Counted from the stretch's first letter, positions 28,463 through 38,169 are shown. The stretch is 64,000 nt of DNA from Arcobacter arenosus (GCF_005771535.1 NZ_VANU01000004.1:124001-188000); one strand, 5' to 3'. Notes: generated by a model not told the origin, from the sequence alone. Program-made: numbers and translations.

Positions 28463-29242
28463 TTAAACAAGTTTCTCTTGGCCAATTCTATACAATGCAA
28501 AATCATATTTTATTGGATCTTGATTATCAAAGAGTTTTAATTTCTGTGTAATCTCCATTGCACTTTTCAAATCATATGTTTTTCTGTTTAAAAGTCCAAT
28601 TCTTTTTGAAACATTAAAGGTATGAGTATCCAAAGGTAATATCAAATCTTTTTTATTGACTCCTTTCCATATACCTAAATCAAGATTATCTTCTCTAACC
28701 ATCCATCTAAGATACATAAACCATCTTTTATAAGGAGCATTTCCAATCTCTTTTATTTTTCCAGATTTATCTCTTTTAAAAGGACTTGAAACTAAAAACT
28801 TAAATCCTTGAGATTCATAACTTGCTATTTCATTAATTTTTCTAATTACTGAATCCAATGATTCAAGAATATCATTCTCTTTTTCATAAGTATTTTTAAA
28901 TATTTCATTTAAACTATATTCTTGTTTCATATTTCTAAAGGTTTGAAATATTTTAATTACATCATTACTGTTTTGAAATCTATAATAAAAATTAGATAAC
29001 TCTTTTTTGATAATATCTTCACTTTGTTCAAGTAAATCAAAATTTAAAGAATCTAAAAATTTTACTATTAAACTAGCTTTGCCATATCCAAAAAGAGCAC
29101 ATATAAGTATTTTGTATTCATCATCAAATCTACTTGCAACTAACAAAGGGTCAGGTCTATCATAAGATAACTCATTAGTCTTGTCTCTACATAGAACTTC
29201 TTTGTCTAATAGTTCTTTTATCTTTAAATCTTTTTTAGTCAT
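28463..29242 (-). CDS. TIGR02757/DUF2400 family protein
   Basis: 259 residues. YDRPDPLLVASRF near the N-terminus, RWFMYLRWMVR near 175 and LILPLDTHTFNVSKRIGL near 205 match the TIGR02757 (DUF2400) family, related to HhH-GPD DNA glycosylases. The activity is not established. It overlaps the upstream sirtuin gene by eight bases, and the same overlap suggests joint expression. Confidence 0.8.
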   Translation of the reverse strand: MTKKDLKIKELLDKEVLCRDKTNELSYDRPDPLLVASRFDDEYKILICALFGYGKASLIVKFLDSLNFDLLEQSEDIIKKELSNFYYRFQNSNDVIKIFQTFRNMKQEYSLNEIFKNTYEKENDILESLDSVIRKINEIASYESQGFKFLVSSPFKRDKSGKIKEIGNAPYKRWFMYLRWMVREDNLDLGIWKGVNKKDLILPLDTHTFNVSKRIGLLNRKTYDLKSAMEITQKLKLFDNQDPIKYDFALYRIGQEKLV

Positions 29243-29948
29243 TTTCTCTTTTCATAATATAATTTTCAATATCTTCTTCAATTTTTTTGTATGCGGTGTT
29301 TGCATCTTCATAATATATTTTTTCAAAATTCTCTTCATATATAATAGAACTTGGTTCAAGATTATTCAAAATTGAATAGTTTGCAAAATGTGAAAGATAA
29401 TTAACATCAATAACATTTCCACTAGTCCCAATAATAACTAATAAATCACATTTTTCTAAAAGTGAATATAGTTTTTCATACATAGGAGCCGCTTCACCAA
29501 AAAAGACTATATTTGGTCGAAGTTTAGAAGCACATTTATTACAAATTGAGTTTGAATTGTCTTGAATCTCATATCCTATATGAAAGATTTCATCACAAGC
29601 CATACATCTGAGCTCTTTTAGAAAACCATGTAAATGAATCACATCTTTACAGTTAGCCTTTTCTAGTAAATCATCAACATTTTGAGTGATAACTTCAATT
29701 TTATCAGGGTATTTATCTTTAAGTCTTGCAATCATTTTATGGGCATTATTTGGAAGTTTATCCTTTATATCAACTCTTCTTTGATTATAAAAGTTTATTG
29801 TTGCATTATAATTCCAATCTAAGCACCCTGCACTACATATTTCATCTATGTTATGATTTTCCCAAAGTCCATCACTATCTCTAAATGTTGAAATACCGCT
29901 ACTTGCACTTAAGCCTGCACCACTAAAAATTATGATTTTATCTCTCAT
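29235..29948 (-). CDS. cobB: NAD-dependent protein deacylase, sirtuin
   Basis: 237 residues, cytosolic. NAD-binding motif FSGAGLSASSGISTFRD, catalytic ITQNVDDL and HLHG His, then a zinc site CMACDE...CNKCAS and IGTSGNV. It removes acyl groups from lysines using NAD+. The class is CobB-like. It is the first gene of a two-gene operon with the DUF2400 gene. Confidence 0.92.
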   Translation of the reverse strand: MRDKIIIFSGAGLSASSGISTFRDSDGLWENHNIDEICSAGCLDWNYNATINFYNQRRVDIKDKLPNNAHKMIARLKDKYPDKIEVITQNVDDLLEKANCKDVIHLHGFLKELRCMACDEIFHIGYEIQDNSNSICNKCASKLRPNIVFFGEAAPMYEKLYSLLEKCDLLVIIGTSGNVIDVNYLSHFANYSILNNLEPSSIIYEENFEKIYYEDANTAYKKIEEDIENYIMKREND

Positions 29949-30017
29949 TATGCCTTCTAATTTTTTTGATATAATACCATTTTTAAAAATAATTAACTTT
30001 AAAATAGGAAACTTACA

Positions 30018-30839
30018 ATGAGAAATATACTTATAACTGGATGCTCAAGTGGGATAGGCTTAGAAACTGCAAAAATGCTAAAAAATGAAGGTATAAAAGT
30101 ATATGCAAGTGCAAGAAAAGAAGAAGATGTAAAAACCTTAGAATCTTTAGGGTTTAGAACTTTTTTATTAGATGTAACAAACAAAGAACAAATTTCATAT
30201 GCCCTAAAAACTATTTATGAAGAGGATGGAAAAATTGATGCAGTTTTTAATAACGCAGGTTTTGGACAACCAGGTGCCGTTGAAGATATTACAGTTGAAG
30301 TATTAAGGGGACAATTTGAAACAAATGTATTTGGTATGCATGAAGTTACTTGTCAAGTATTACCATATATGAGAAAACAAGGGTATGGTAAGATTATTCA
30401 ACATTCTTCAGTTTTAGGGATAATTTCATTAAAATTTAGAGGTGCCTACAATGCCTCAAAATATGCTATTGAAGGCTTAGCCGATACCTTAAGACTTGAA
30501 TTAGATAAGACAAAAATTTTCATTTCTACAATAAATACAGGTCCTGTTACAAGTAAATTTAGAGAAAATGCAGTTAAAAAATTCCAAGAAAATATTGACC
30601 AAAAAAATAGTGCTTTTAAAAAAGAGTATGAGACACAATTAAATGAAAGATTAAATAATGATAAAGATGATACTCCATTTAATCTTCCTGCATCCGCTGT
30701 GGCTGAGAAGATTCTAAAAATTATGAATACAGATAAACCAAAACCTAGATATTATGTTACGACTGCAACATATATCTTAGGTTTTGCAAAAAGAATTTTA
30801 TCAACATCCCTTTTAGATTCAATTTTAAAAAAAATATAA
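30018..30839 (+). CDS. Short-chain dehydrogenase/reductase
   Basis: 273 residues, classical SDR: cofactor motif ITGCSSGIGLETA at the N-terminus, NNAGFGQPG, catalytic Ser in HSSVLGI and YNASK. The R in ASARKE suggests NADP preference. The C-terminal region (FAKRILSTSLLDSI) is amphipathic, as in the YbbO/DHRS-type subgroup acting on lipophilic substrates. Substrate not known. Confidence 0.85.
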   Translation: MRNILITGCSSGIGLETAKMLKNEGIKVYASARKEEDVKTLESLGFRTFLLDVTNKEQISYALKTIYEEDGKIDAVFNNAGFGQPGAVEDITVEVLRGQFETNVFGMHEVTCQVLPYMRKQGYGKIIQHSSVLGIISLKFRGAYNASKYAIEGLADTLRLELDKTKIFISTINTGPVTSKFRENAVKKFQENIDQKNSAFKKEYETQLNERLNNDKDDTPFNLPASAVAEKILKIMNTDKPKPRYYVTTATYILGFAKRILSTSLLDSILKKI

Positions 30840-30859
30840 AAAGAGAAAAATCTCTTTTT
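30838..30859. terminator. Bidirectional terminator between SDR and nhaC
   Basis: AAAAAGAGA, AAAA loop, TCTCTTTTT: a nine-pair stem with A/T flanks that give a T run in both directions. It begins at the SDR stop codon and overlaps the nhaC stop. Confidence 0.75.
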
Positions 30860-32567
30860 ATTTATTTAGATATGGTTTCCCATAAAATCTAATTGTTAAG
30901 AATATCACCGCTAAACTAAGTGGTAAAAGGATATACACAGATACACCAAATGCAGCAGGTAGATATCCACAAACTACAGCAACAATCCCAACAAACAATG
31001 CATAATACAACTGTGTAGAGATATGATCCATATGATCGCAAGATGAAGCCATAGATGATAAAATTGAAGTATCTGAAATAGGAGAACAATGGTCACCAAA
31101 AATTGCCCCTGTTAAAACTGCCCCAACATTTAAAACAATATAATTATGTAAATCAACACCTTCAAGTCCTGTATTAATACCAATTGCATTTGCTAAAGGA
31201 ATTGTAAGGGGCATTAAAATACCCATAGTACCATATGATGTACCAGTTGAAAATGAAATTATTGAACCTAAAATAAAAATTATTGTAGGCAAAATAAATT
31301 GTGGTGTAGTTTCAGATAATAATTGAACTAAATAAGCTGCCGTTCCCAATTCTTTCATTACAGCACTTAAAGACCAAGCTAAAATTAAAATTACTGCAGT
31401 AATAACAAGTGCTTTTACACCATAAACCCATGTTTCAATCGCTTCATGTAAAGAAAATAGTTTTTGTTGAAGACCCATTGCAATAGCAACAATTGAAGCT
31501 AGTAATGCCGCTTCAAAAATTACAATAGAAGCATCAGCAGCACCAAAAGCATCCCTAATTGAAGCAAAAGAGTATGGATTAGCTTGAACAGCTTTTAATG
31601 CTTCACCTTCTAAAGAAGATACACCATTTATGTAAAATCCAACAAAAGCAACAACAATTAAAACTCCAATAGGAATAATTGCATTAAATACAGAATATTT
31701 AATACCCTCTTTTGGTAACATGTAAGAGTTTTCTTGATTCATTAATTCATTTAATGCTGAATTAGGGTCAGTAACTTCACCTTTATGATGAGCTCTACTT
31801 GCGGCTTTATGCATTGGTCCAAACTCTCTTAATGTAATAGCTGAAAAGAAAACAAAAGCAAGCATTAAAATGTTGTAAAATCTATAAGGTAATGTTTCAA
31901 CAAAAATTGCAAAGGCATTTATCTCTGGCTGTCCAATTACACTATAAGCATCTTTAATCAATGATAATTCATAACCAACCCAAGTTGAAATTAATGCAAG
32001 TCCAGCAATAGGAGCAGCAGTAGCATCAATAATAAATGCTAACTTTTCCCTAGCAATCTTTAATTTATCTGTAACAGGTCTCATAATTGGTCCAACTACA
32101 AGGGAATTTGCATAATCATCAAAAAATATAAAAAATCCCATAATCCAAGTATAGATTTGTGCACTTGCAGGAGTTTTTGCCTTTTTTGCTAATTTTTCTG
32201 CAATCGCCCTAGGACCACCCATTTTAGTGATAACCGCAATCATACCACCAATTGTAAGTACTTGTAAAACAATACCTGCATTCCAAGAATCTGCAAGGGA
32301 ACCTACCATTTTTGATGAAATATCTACAAATATATTAAATAATGAAGAAAAAATATTTTCTCCACTAATATTTACAATAAAAGTTCCTGTAAAAATCCCC
32401 ATAAATAGCGAAAACACTACATTTCTAGTAACAAAAGCTAATACAATTGCAACAAGAGGTGGAAGTAAAGTAAAAGCACCATAAACAGATGTACTATCTT
32501 TGGTTTCAGCTAACGATATAATAGGAACAATAGCTAATAATAAAAAGATTTTTAAAAATCTACTCAA
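30858..32567 (-). CDS. nhaC: NhaC-family Na+/H+ antiporter
   Basis: 569 residues with an N-terminal signal-like helix and about 12 further membrane segments. Diagnostic blocks are FFDDYANSLVVGP near 150, AIFGDHCSPISDTSILSSM near 470 and SFSTGTSYGTMGILMPL near 430. The family exchanges Na+ (or carries small organic acids) with protons; the substrate is inferred. Monocistronic. Confidence 0.88.
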   Translation of the reverse strand: MSRFLKIFLLLAIVPIISLAETKDSTSVYGAFTLLPPLVAIVLAFVTRNVVFSLFMGIFTGTFIVNISGENIFSSLFNIFVDISSKMVGSLADSWNAGIVLQVLTIGGMIAVITKMGGPRAIAEKLAKKAKTPASAQIYTWIMGFFIFFDDYANSLVVGPIMRPVTDKLKIAREKLAFIIDATAAPIAGLALISTWVGYELSLIKDAYSVIGQPEINAFAIFVETLPYRFYNILMLAFVFFSAITLREFGPMHKAASRAHHKGEVTDPNSALNELMNQENSYMLPKEGIKYSVFNAIIPIGVLIVVAFVGFYINGVSSLEGEALKAVQANPYSFASIRDAFGAADASIVIFEAALLASIVAIAMGLQQKLFSLHEAIETWVYGVKALVITAVILILAWSLSAVMKELGTAAYLVQLLSETTPQFILPTIIFILGSIISFSTGTSYGTMGILMPLTIPLANAIGINTGLEGVDLHNYIVLNVGAVLTGAIFGDHCSPISDTSILSSMASSCDHMDHISTQLYYALFVGIVAVVCGYLPAAFGVSVYILLPLSLAVIFLTIRFYGKPYLNK

Positions 32568-32659
32568 TTTAAATCCTTCAATAAAATTTTGAAGTTGAAA
32601 GTATATAAAAAAATTGCTTTAAAGTTTCACATAAATTACATTTTAGTTTAAAGTAGTTA

Positions 32660-33460
32660 TTAAGTTTGTTGAATCTCTTTTGTATTTGCTTTTTCTTGTA
32701 AAAAATCAGAAATCTGCATTAAACAAAAAGTTACTATAAATATCATTAGACCTGGAAAAAAACTAACCCACCAAGCAATATCAATGACAGCTTTACCATC
32801 ACTTAATAAACTTCCCCAAGACATTTGGGGCGGATTAATTCCAAGACCTAAAAAAGAAAGTCCCGATTCAGCTAAGATTGAACCTCCCACTCCAAAGGTA
32901 AAAGATATCAAAAATATTGGAGCTAAAAGTGGTGCAAAATATTTAAAGATTATTTTGGTTTTTGAAACATTTGCTAGTTTTAAAATTTTTATAAAAGGTT
33001 TGTTTCCTATTGCAAAACTCTCACTTCTAATAAGTCTTGCCATTCCCATCCAACCAGTTATTGAAATTACGATTATCAAAACTAAAGCTGATGCTTGTAT
33101 ATATGAAACAAGGGCAAGAAGTAAAAAGAAAGTAGGAAAAGTTAAAAAAAGGTCAATTAATATTGTAATTGTTTTATCAATATTTCCTTTGAAAAATCCA
33201 GCATTTATCCCTACAAAAAGTCCAATTAATGAAGCAATAGATGCACTTAAAAAACCTATTATAAGTGAAGTTTGACCACCATTTAAAACTCTTGCAAGAA
33301 CATCACGTCCTAATCTATCAGTGCCAAAAAAATGAGTTAAAGAAGGTGATTCAAGTATTCTTTGTGGGTTTAATTCATAGGGTGATACCGTATAAAAAAA
33401 CGGCATAAAAAATACCAATAAAATCAAAGATATTAAGATATATGATGCCGCTTTTACCAT
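32660..33460 (-). CDS. Peptide/nickel-type ABC transporter permease (DppC/OppC-like)
   Basis: 266 residues. HFFGTDRLGRDVLARVLNGG at residues 44-63 is the DppC/OppC/YejE signature; the EAA loop is at ILAESGLSFLGLGINPPQMSWG. About five or six membrane helices. The other subunits are not in the window, so it is an orphan permease by location. It starts right after the stop of rsmD (two bases). Confidence 0.88.
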   Translation of the reverse strand: MVKAASYILISLILLVFFMPFFYTVSPYELNPQRILESPSLTHFFGTDRLGRDVLARVLNGGQTSLIIGFLSASIASLIGLFVGINAGFFKGNIDKTITILIDLFLTFPTFFLLLALVSYIQASALVLIIVISITGWMGMARLIRSESFAIGNKPFIKILKLANVSKTKIIFKYFAPLLAPIFLISFTFGVGGSILAESGLSFLGLGINPPQMSWGSLLSDGKAVIDIAWWVSFFPGLMIFIVTFCLMQISDFLQEKANTKEIQQT

Positions 33461-33462
33461 TT

Positions 33463-34059
33463 TTATTCTTCTCTTAAACTAAAATATGAAAGTGAACTTT
33501 TTCCAAATTTCTTTGTTTTATTTAGTGTAAAAAGACCTAATTCTTCTGGAATATCTAAAGTACTTACATGTTCAATAATAATCATGTAAATATTTTCATT
33601 TTTAAATTTTTTAATCATCTCAAATGACTTAGTATAAATATCTTCCATACCATCTCGATAATCAAATGGTGGGTCTATATATACAATCAATTCCTCATCA
33701 CTGTTTTTAAGGGAATCTACTATTGAAGGTGTTTGAACAAAAGTATCTCCCATAGCTGTCTGACATGATTCAGGTTCAACTGCTTTACAGTTTTTTGTTA
33801 ATATTTTATATGAATTTTTATCAAGTTCTACAAAATATGCTTTTTTTGCACCTCGGCTAATTGCCTCTAGTCCAATACTTCCACTCCCTGCAAAACTTTC
33901 TATAAAAATCTTATCTATTATGTCAAATTGTAAAACATTAAAAAGTGACTCTTTTAACCTTGCTTTTGAACTTCTTGTAACATCTAATGACGGAAGTTCT
34001 AAAACCTTACCTTTATATTTTCCTGCAATTATTTTTGTTGTTGGTTTATTGTTTTTCAT
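33463..34059 (-). CDS. rsmD: 16S rRNA m2G966 methyltransferase RsmD
   Basis: 198 residues. IIAGKYKGKVLELP at the N-terminus, the SAM motif FIESFAGSGSIGLEAISRGA, and the catalytic motif VYIDPPFDYR ([D/N]PPF) define RsmD. It methylates G966 of 16S rRNA during 30S assembly. First gene of a two-gene operon with the ABC permease. Confidence 0.93.
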   Translation of the reverse strand: MKNNKPTTKIIAGKYKGKVLELPSLDVTRSSKARLKESLFNVLQFDIIDKIFIESFAGSGSIGLEAISRGAKKAYFVELDKNSYKILTKNCKAVEPESCQTAMGDTFVQTPSIVDSLKNSDEELIVYIDPPFDYRDGMEDIYTKSFEMIKKFKNENIYMIIIEHVSTLDIPEELGLFTLNKTKKFGKSSLSYFSLREE

Positions 34060-34137
34060 AATTCTCTTGTAATTTAAATTTGTGACATTATATTTAAAAT
34101 ATGTTGAGGATTTAATTTGAAGTAAGTCTTGTTAAAA

Positions 34138-34157
34138 TTGAGTTAATATTGAGTTAA
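34138..34157 (+). promoter_or_regulatory. Direct repeat TTGAGTTAA x2 upstream of DUF4405 gene
   Basis: TTGAGTTAA at 34138-34146 and 34149-34157, 11 bases apart, one helical turn. This spacing is typical of tandem sites for OmpR/PhoB-type response regulators. It lies about 55 bases before the start of the downstream gene. Confidence 0.4.
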
Positions 34158-34210
34158 ATTTTTGTAATTTTAATAATATACAATTTTATCATTAAAAAAG
34201 AAGGATTATT

Positions 34211-34699
34211 ATGAAAATTTTCAAAATTAGAGACTATGCAACATCTTTTACAACATTAATGTTTTTAGTAATTGGTATAAGTGGAGTGATGATGTTTTTT
34301 CACTTTTATGACAAATATGTAAAAGAGTTACATGAGATTTTAGGTTTAGTATTTGTTGCAGCAGCTTTATTTCACGTAATAGCTAATTGGAAAGCAATGA
34401 AAAACTATTTTTCAAAAAAAGTATTTTTATTTGCAATAACAACTACTATTGTAGTTAGTTCAGTATTTGTTATAAATAGTTTAGGAAAAGGTGAAAATCC
34501 TAAAGGTGTTATGATGGGTAGAGTTCTAAATGGACCTAGTGCTATTACTTTTCAATTATTAAATGGTGATTATAATAAGGCCGTTGAGAAATTAAAAGCT
34601 CAAAATATAATTGTTGGTGAAGGTAAATCTATTAGTGAGATTGCAAAAGAGAATAAAACAAATCCATTTAAAATAGTAAGTATTGTTTCTTCAAAATAA
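34211..34699 (+). CDS. DUF4405-type membrane protein, possible haem cytochrome
   Basis: 162 residues. Helices at about 15-30, 42-58 and 75-92; the first two carry His residues (FFHFYDKYVKELHEI, AALFHVIANW) spaced like the haem ligands of cytochrome b561-type proteins. The periplasmic C-terminal part includes a small helical domain ending SISEIAKENKTNPFKI. AAGAAGGA precedes the ATG. Electron donor or acceptor not known. Confidence 0.65.
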   Translation: MKIFKIRDYATSFTTLMFLVIGISGVMMFFHFYDKYVKELHEILGLVFVAAALFHVIANWKAMKNYFSKKVFLFAITTTIVVSSVFVINSLGKGENPKGVMMGRVLNGPSAITFQLLNGDYNKAVEKLKAQNIIVGEGKSISEIAKENKTNPFKIVSIVSSK

Positions 34700-34794
34700 A
34701 TTTTTACTTATTAATTTTATTTTTATAAATCATGTAATCAAAAAAAATACCAATTTTAGATAAAATTTCGCGATTTATATATAAAAGGGTATTT

Positions 34795-35292
34795 TTGCCA
34801 AAAAAAAGATTGAAAAAATTTTTACCAAGTCATGAAAAAATAAAAGAACAAAGATTTTTAAAAATATTTGGAAAACTATTAGATAATAAAGATTTATGGA
34901 GTTTATCAAGGAAAAAAGTTTTAGGTGGTGTTTTTATTGGTATTTTTGTAGCTTGTTTACCAATGCCTTTGCAAATGGTATTATCTACACTTTTAGCAAT
35001 TATATTTAGTGTTAATCTTCCCCTTAGTTTTGCACTAATATTTATTAGTAATCCAATAACAATGCCCCCACTATTTTATTTTGAATATCAAATTGGAAAA
35101 CTATTAATAAATCCACAAAACCCCGTAAAATTTGAGTTTGATTCTATGTATGATAATTTTGGTGATATTGCACTATGCCTTTGGAGTGGAGCTATAGTTG
35201 TAGGTATATTTTCAAGTGTTGTGTGTGTTGTAGTTGTAAATTTTCTTTGGATTTATACAGTTAAAAAGAATAGGAAAAATAGTTTTAAATAG
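34795..35292 (+). CDS. DUF2062 membrane protein
   Basis: 165 residues starting at TTG, with AAAAGGG upstream. The core PKKRLKKFLPSHEKIKE then VLGGVFIGIFVACLPMPLQMVLS and NPITMPPLFYFEYQIG defines DUF2062, about three membrane helices. The function is unknown; relatives are sometimes fused to glycosyltransferases. Confidence 0.8.
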   Translation: MPKKRLKKFLPSHEKIKEQRFLKIFGKLLDNKDLWSLSRKKVLGGVFIGIFVACLPMPLQMVLSTLLAIIFSVNLPLSFALIFISNPITMPPLFYFEYQIGKLLINPQNPVKFEFDSMYDNFGDIALCLWSGAIVVGIFSSVVCVVVVNFLWIYTVKKNRKNSFK

Positions 35293-35310
35293 TGTCAAAA
35301 AATAAGTTTT

Positions 35311-35455
35311 TCATAGGCAAGAGAAGCTTTAGATTTTTGTTTTAATTAAGGCGAATGAAAAAATTTAAGTGGGAGCTTACATCAAGTAAGTGAGTACTTA
35401 AATTTTTTCGTTCAACGCAAAGTAAAGTTAAAAGATGAAGCTTATCTTGCGTATG
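35311..35455. repeat. Large nested inverted repeat overlapping the end of rny
   Basis: Outer arms TCATAGGCAAGAGAAGCTT (35311-35329) and AAGCTTATCTTGCGTATGA (35437-35455); a middle stem GAATGAAAAAATTTAAGT with ACTTAAATTTTTTCGTTC (about 35353-35370 and 35396-35413); an inner hairpin CTTACATCAAGTAAG. The right arm includes the last rny codons and its stop (35442). It resembles the element after guaA in layout and in the GG-nG-TAC...GTA centre. Confidence 0.8.
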
Positions 35456-36989
35456 ATTGAGCTCGTAGCTCTCTGATTACATTAACTTTAATTTCCCCTG
35501 GATATTGAACTTTTTCTTCAATCTCTTTTGCAATCTCAGTTGCAAGTAATACAGCTTCATCATCATTTACTAATTCAGCTTTTACTATTACTCTAACTTC
35601 TCTTCCAGCGTTAATTGCATAAGCATTAATTACACCAGTTTTACTAGTTGAAATATTTTCAACCTCTTCTACTCTTTTTAAGAAGCTTTCTAAAACTTCT
35701 CTTCTAGCACCTGGTCTTGCGGCACTAAGTGCATCGGCAGCACAAACAGCAGCTGATTCTACATTGATTGGTTCTTCATGTCCATGGTGAGCATAAACTG
35801 CATTAATAACAGTTGGTGGCTCATCATATCTTTTACAAATTTCTGCACCTAAATCTACATGTGAACCTGGCATATCATGAGTTAAAGCTTTACCAATATC
35901 ATGTAAAATACCAGCACGTCTAGCTAGCACTGTATCACCACCCATTTGTGCGGCAATAAGTCCTGCAAGGTTTGCAACTTCAAGTGTATGTTTAAGAGCA
36001 TTTTGTCCATATGAAGCTCTATATCTTAATCTACCAATTAATTTAACTAGTTCTGGATGCATAGATTTAATTCCAAGTTCCATAATAACATCTTCACCCT
36101 CTTTTAAGATGTTTTTATCAAACTCATTTTTAACCTTATTATAAATCTCTTCAATTCTAGCAGGTTGAATTCTTCCATCTTCAAGTAGTTCTTGAATAGT
36201 TCTTGTTGCAATTGCTCTTCTATATAAATTAAAAGAAGAGATTGTTATTGTATTAGGAGTATCATCAATAATTATATCAACACCTAATAACATTTCAAGG
36301 GCTTTTATATTTCTTCCCTCTTTACCAATAATTTTACCTTTTGTTTCCTCATCAGATAAAGGAAGATTATTAATAAGTCTTTCAGCAGCAAACTCACCTG
36401 CATATCTTGTAACAGCTTGAGATAAAATATTATTAACTTCATCTTTAGACTTTTGTTCTGCAAGTTTGTATTTTTTCCTAAAAATTGATGCAATCTGTGC
36501 TCTTGAGTCCTCTTTTACTTTTTCAAGCATTAACTCTTTTGCCTCTTCTTGAGTAAGTCCAGAAGCATTTTCTAATACTTTAATTGCCTTAGCAATCTTT
36601 TCTTCAAATGTTTTTTGCTGTCTTTTTAAACCCTCTTTTAAAGTAGTGATTTTTTCATTTTTTTCAACAATTTCCGCTTTTTGTTCTTTGATTATTCTTA
36701 GCTCTGATTCTAAATGATGATTTAACTCTTTCTCTTTCTTCTCTATTTGAGAAAGCATCTCATCATATTCCCTTTTCGCAGCCTTAAATTCTCTATCGTA
36801 ATCTTTTTTAGCTTTAATTTGTGCATCTTTTAAAACAACTTCAGCCTCATGTTCAATCACTTTTGCCTTTGCTTTTGCTTGTTCAATATAGATGTCAAAT
36901 TTTGCTTTATTTATTTTCTTTAATACGTATATTGTTATTGCTATACTTAGTATTGCAACAACAAAAGCTACTATCACTGTTGTCATCAT
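35442..36989 (-). CDS. rny: Ribonuclease Y
   Basis: 515 residues. A single N-terminal membrane helix is followed by a long coiled coil (about 25-150), a KH domain with GKIIGKEGRNIKALEMLLGVDIIIDDTP (about 214-240) and an HD domain with ILHDIGKALTHDMPGSHVDLG (about 352-370). It is the endonuclease that begins mRNA decay at the membrane. The 5-FTHF ligase gene lies ten bases upstream on the same strand. Confidence 0.96.
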   Translation of the reverse strand: MMTTVIVAFVVAILSIAITIYVLKKINKAKFDIYIEQAKAKAKVIEHEAEVVLKDAQIKAKKDYDREFKAAKREYDEMLSQIEKKEKELNHHLESELRIIKEQKAEIVEKNEKITTLKEGLKRQQKTFEEKIAKAIKVLENASGLTQEEAKELMLEKVKEDSRAQIASIFRKKYKLAEQKSKDEVNNILSQAVTRYAGEFAAERLINNLPLSDEETKGKIIGKEGRNIKALEMLLGVDIIIDDTPNTITISSFNLYRRAIATRTIQELLEDGRIQPARIEEIYNKVKNEFDKNILKEGEDVIMELGIKSMHPELVKLIGRLRYRASYGQNALKHTLEVANLAGLIAAQMGGDTVLARRAGILHDIGKALTHDMPGSHVDLGAEICKRYDEPPTVINAVYAHHGHEEPINVESAAVCAADALSAARPGARREVLESFLKRVEEVENISTSKTGVINAYAINAGREVRVIVKAELVNDDEAVLLATEIAKEIEEKVQYPGEIKVNVIRELRAQSYAR

Positions 36990-36999
36990 GGCATTTACC

Positions 37000-37536
37000 T
37001 TAACTTGTAATTATATAGTCGGCTTGAATATCGTATTGATTAGATAGTTTTTTATCGGATTTACAAAGCGTTAATTGAGTAAAAATAATTATAGGTTTAT
37101 AGTTTAACCTATCAAAAAATCTGTCATACATCCCTTTTCCAAAACCAATTCTTTTACACTCTTTATCTACTCCAACAACAGGGACTATTGCTAGATCAAT
37201 TTTAGAACTTTTGCAAAATGAATTGTTTGGCTCTTTTATACCAAACTTTTTTTTATGTAATGGTAATCTATATCTTACTAATTTAAAACTGTCCTCAACC
37301 ATAAAAGGAACAAAAACATTAGTTTTTGTTTTCCTTAAATCATTTATTAATGGAAGAACGTCAACTTCCATACCCATTGGAATATATAACAAAATGTTTT
37401 TAGGTTTATAAATATTTATAAAACTTTTAATCTTTTTTACTGTTTTTTTATCTTTGTAGAATTTTAAAAAACGGCTTTGAAATTCTAATCTTTTAATACA
37501 CGATTTTCTAAAATCACTCTTGTGATCTCTCATCAT
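37000..37536 (-). CDS. 5-formyltetrahydrofolate cyclo-ligase
   Basis: 178 residues. The family motif is VVGVDKECKRIGFGKGMYDRFF (GxGKGxYDR near residue 130), plus the N-terminal FRKSCIKRLEF (basic ATP-site residues). It recycles 5-formyl-THF to 5,10-methenyl-THF with ATP. From memory, the same gene adjoins rny in Campylobacter. Confidence 0.9.
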   Translation of the reverse strand: MMRDHKSDFRKSCIKRLEFQSRFLKFYKDKKTVKKIKSFINIYKPKNILLYIPMGMEVDVLPLINDLRKTKTNVFVPFMVEDSFKLVRYRLPLHKKKFGIKEPNNSFCKSSKIDLAIVPVVGVDKECKRIGFGKGMYDRFFDRLNYKPIIIFTQLTLCKSDKKLSNQYDIQADYIITS

Positions 37537-37596
37537 ATTTAAGCCTTACTTGGGTAAAATTCTTACCTTAAAATATTTTACCCACAAGGAATTAAA

Positions 37597-38169
37597 ATGC
37601 AGTTTAAAAAATTACTTTTTTTAATAATTTCTGCCCTACTGCTACTAATTGGATGCGACTCTAAAGAAGAGAATAAACCTAAGGCTGAAACTGAAACATC
37701 AAAAGAAAAAGAGATACAAACAAAATATCAACTAGAAACGTTAGGTGAAACACCTATTAATTTGACTTATAAAAATGAAACACTTAATGTTGATGAAGTT
37801 CAAGGAAAAGTTATACTTGTTAATTTTTTTGCTACTTGGTGTCCACCTTGTAAAGCAGAAATTCCACATTTAATAAATTTAAAAAATAAATATAAAGATA
37901 ATTTTGAAATTATTGCTGTAAACCTTGGAGAGAAAAGCGGTCAATTAACTGATAAATCAGTTTTAGCTGATTTTGCAAATGAATATAAAATTAATTATAT
38001 TGTAACAAACTCTGAAAACAATTTTAAAATTGCAGATTTAATGGGTGGAGTTAGAATAATTCCAACAATGTATCTTTTTGATCCAAAGGGAACTATTGTA
38101 CAAAAATATGTAGGTATAGTTCCAGAAGAGATGATAGAAACAGATATTAAAAAAGCTTTAGGGAAATAA
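37597..38169 (+). CDS. TlpA/ResA-type thioredoxin lipoprotein
   Basis: 190 residues. Lipobox LLLLIGC (Cys20), a charged linker, then a thioredoxin fold with FFATWCPPCKAEIPHL (CPPC active site near residue 88) and the cis-Pro in RIIPTMYLF. It is membrane-anchored in the periplasm and probably reduces disulfides, for example in cytochrome c maturation. It overlaps nothing and precedes ftsY by two bases. Confidence 0.9.
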   Translation: MQFKKLLFLIISALLLLIGCDSKEENKPKAETETSKEKEIQTKYQLETLGETPINLTYKNETLNVDEVQGKVILVNFFATWCPPCKAEIPHLINLKNKYKDNFEIIAVNLGEKSGQLTDKSVLADFANEYKINYIVTNSENNFKIADLMGGVRIIPTMYLFDPKGTIVQKYVGIVPEEMIETDIKKALGK

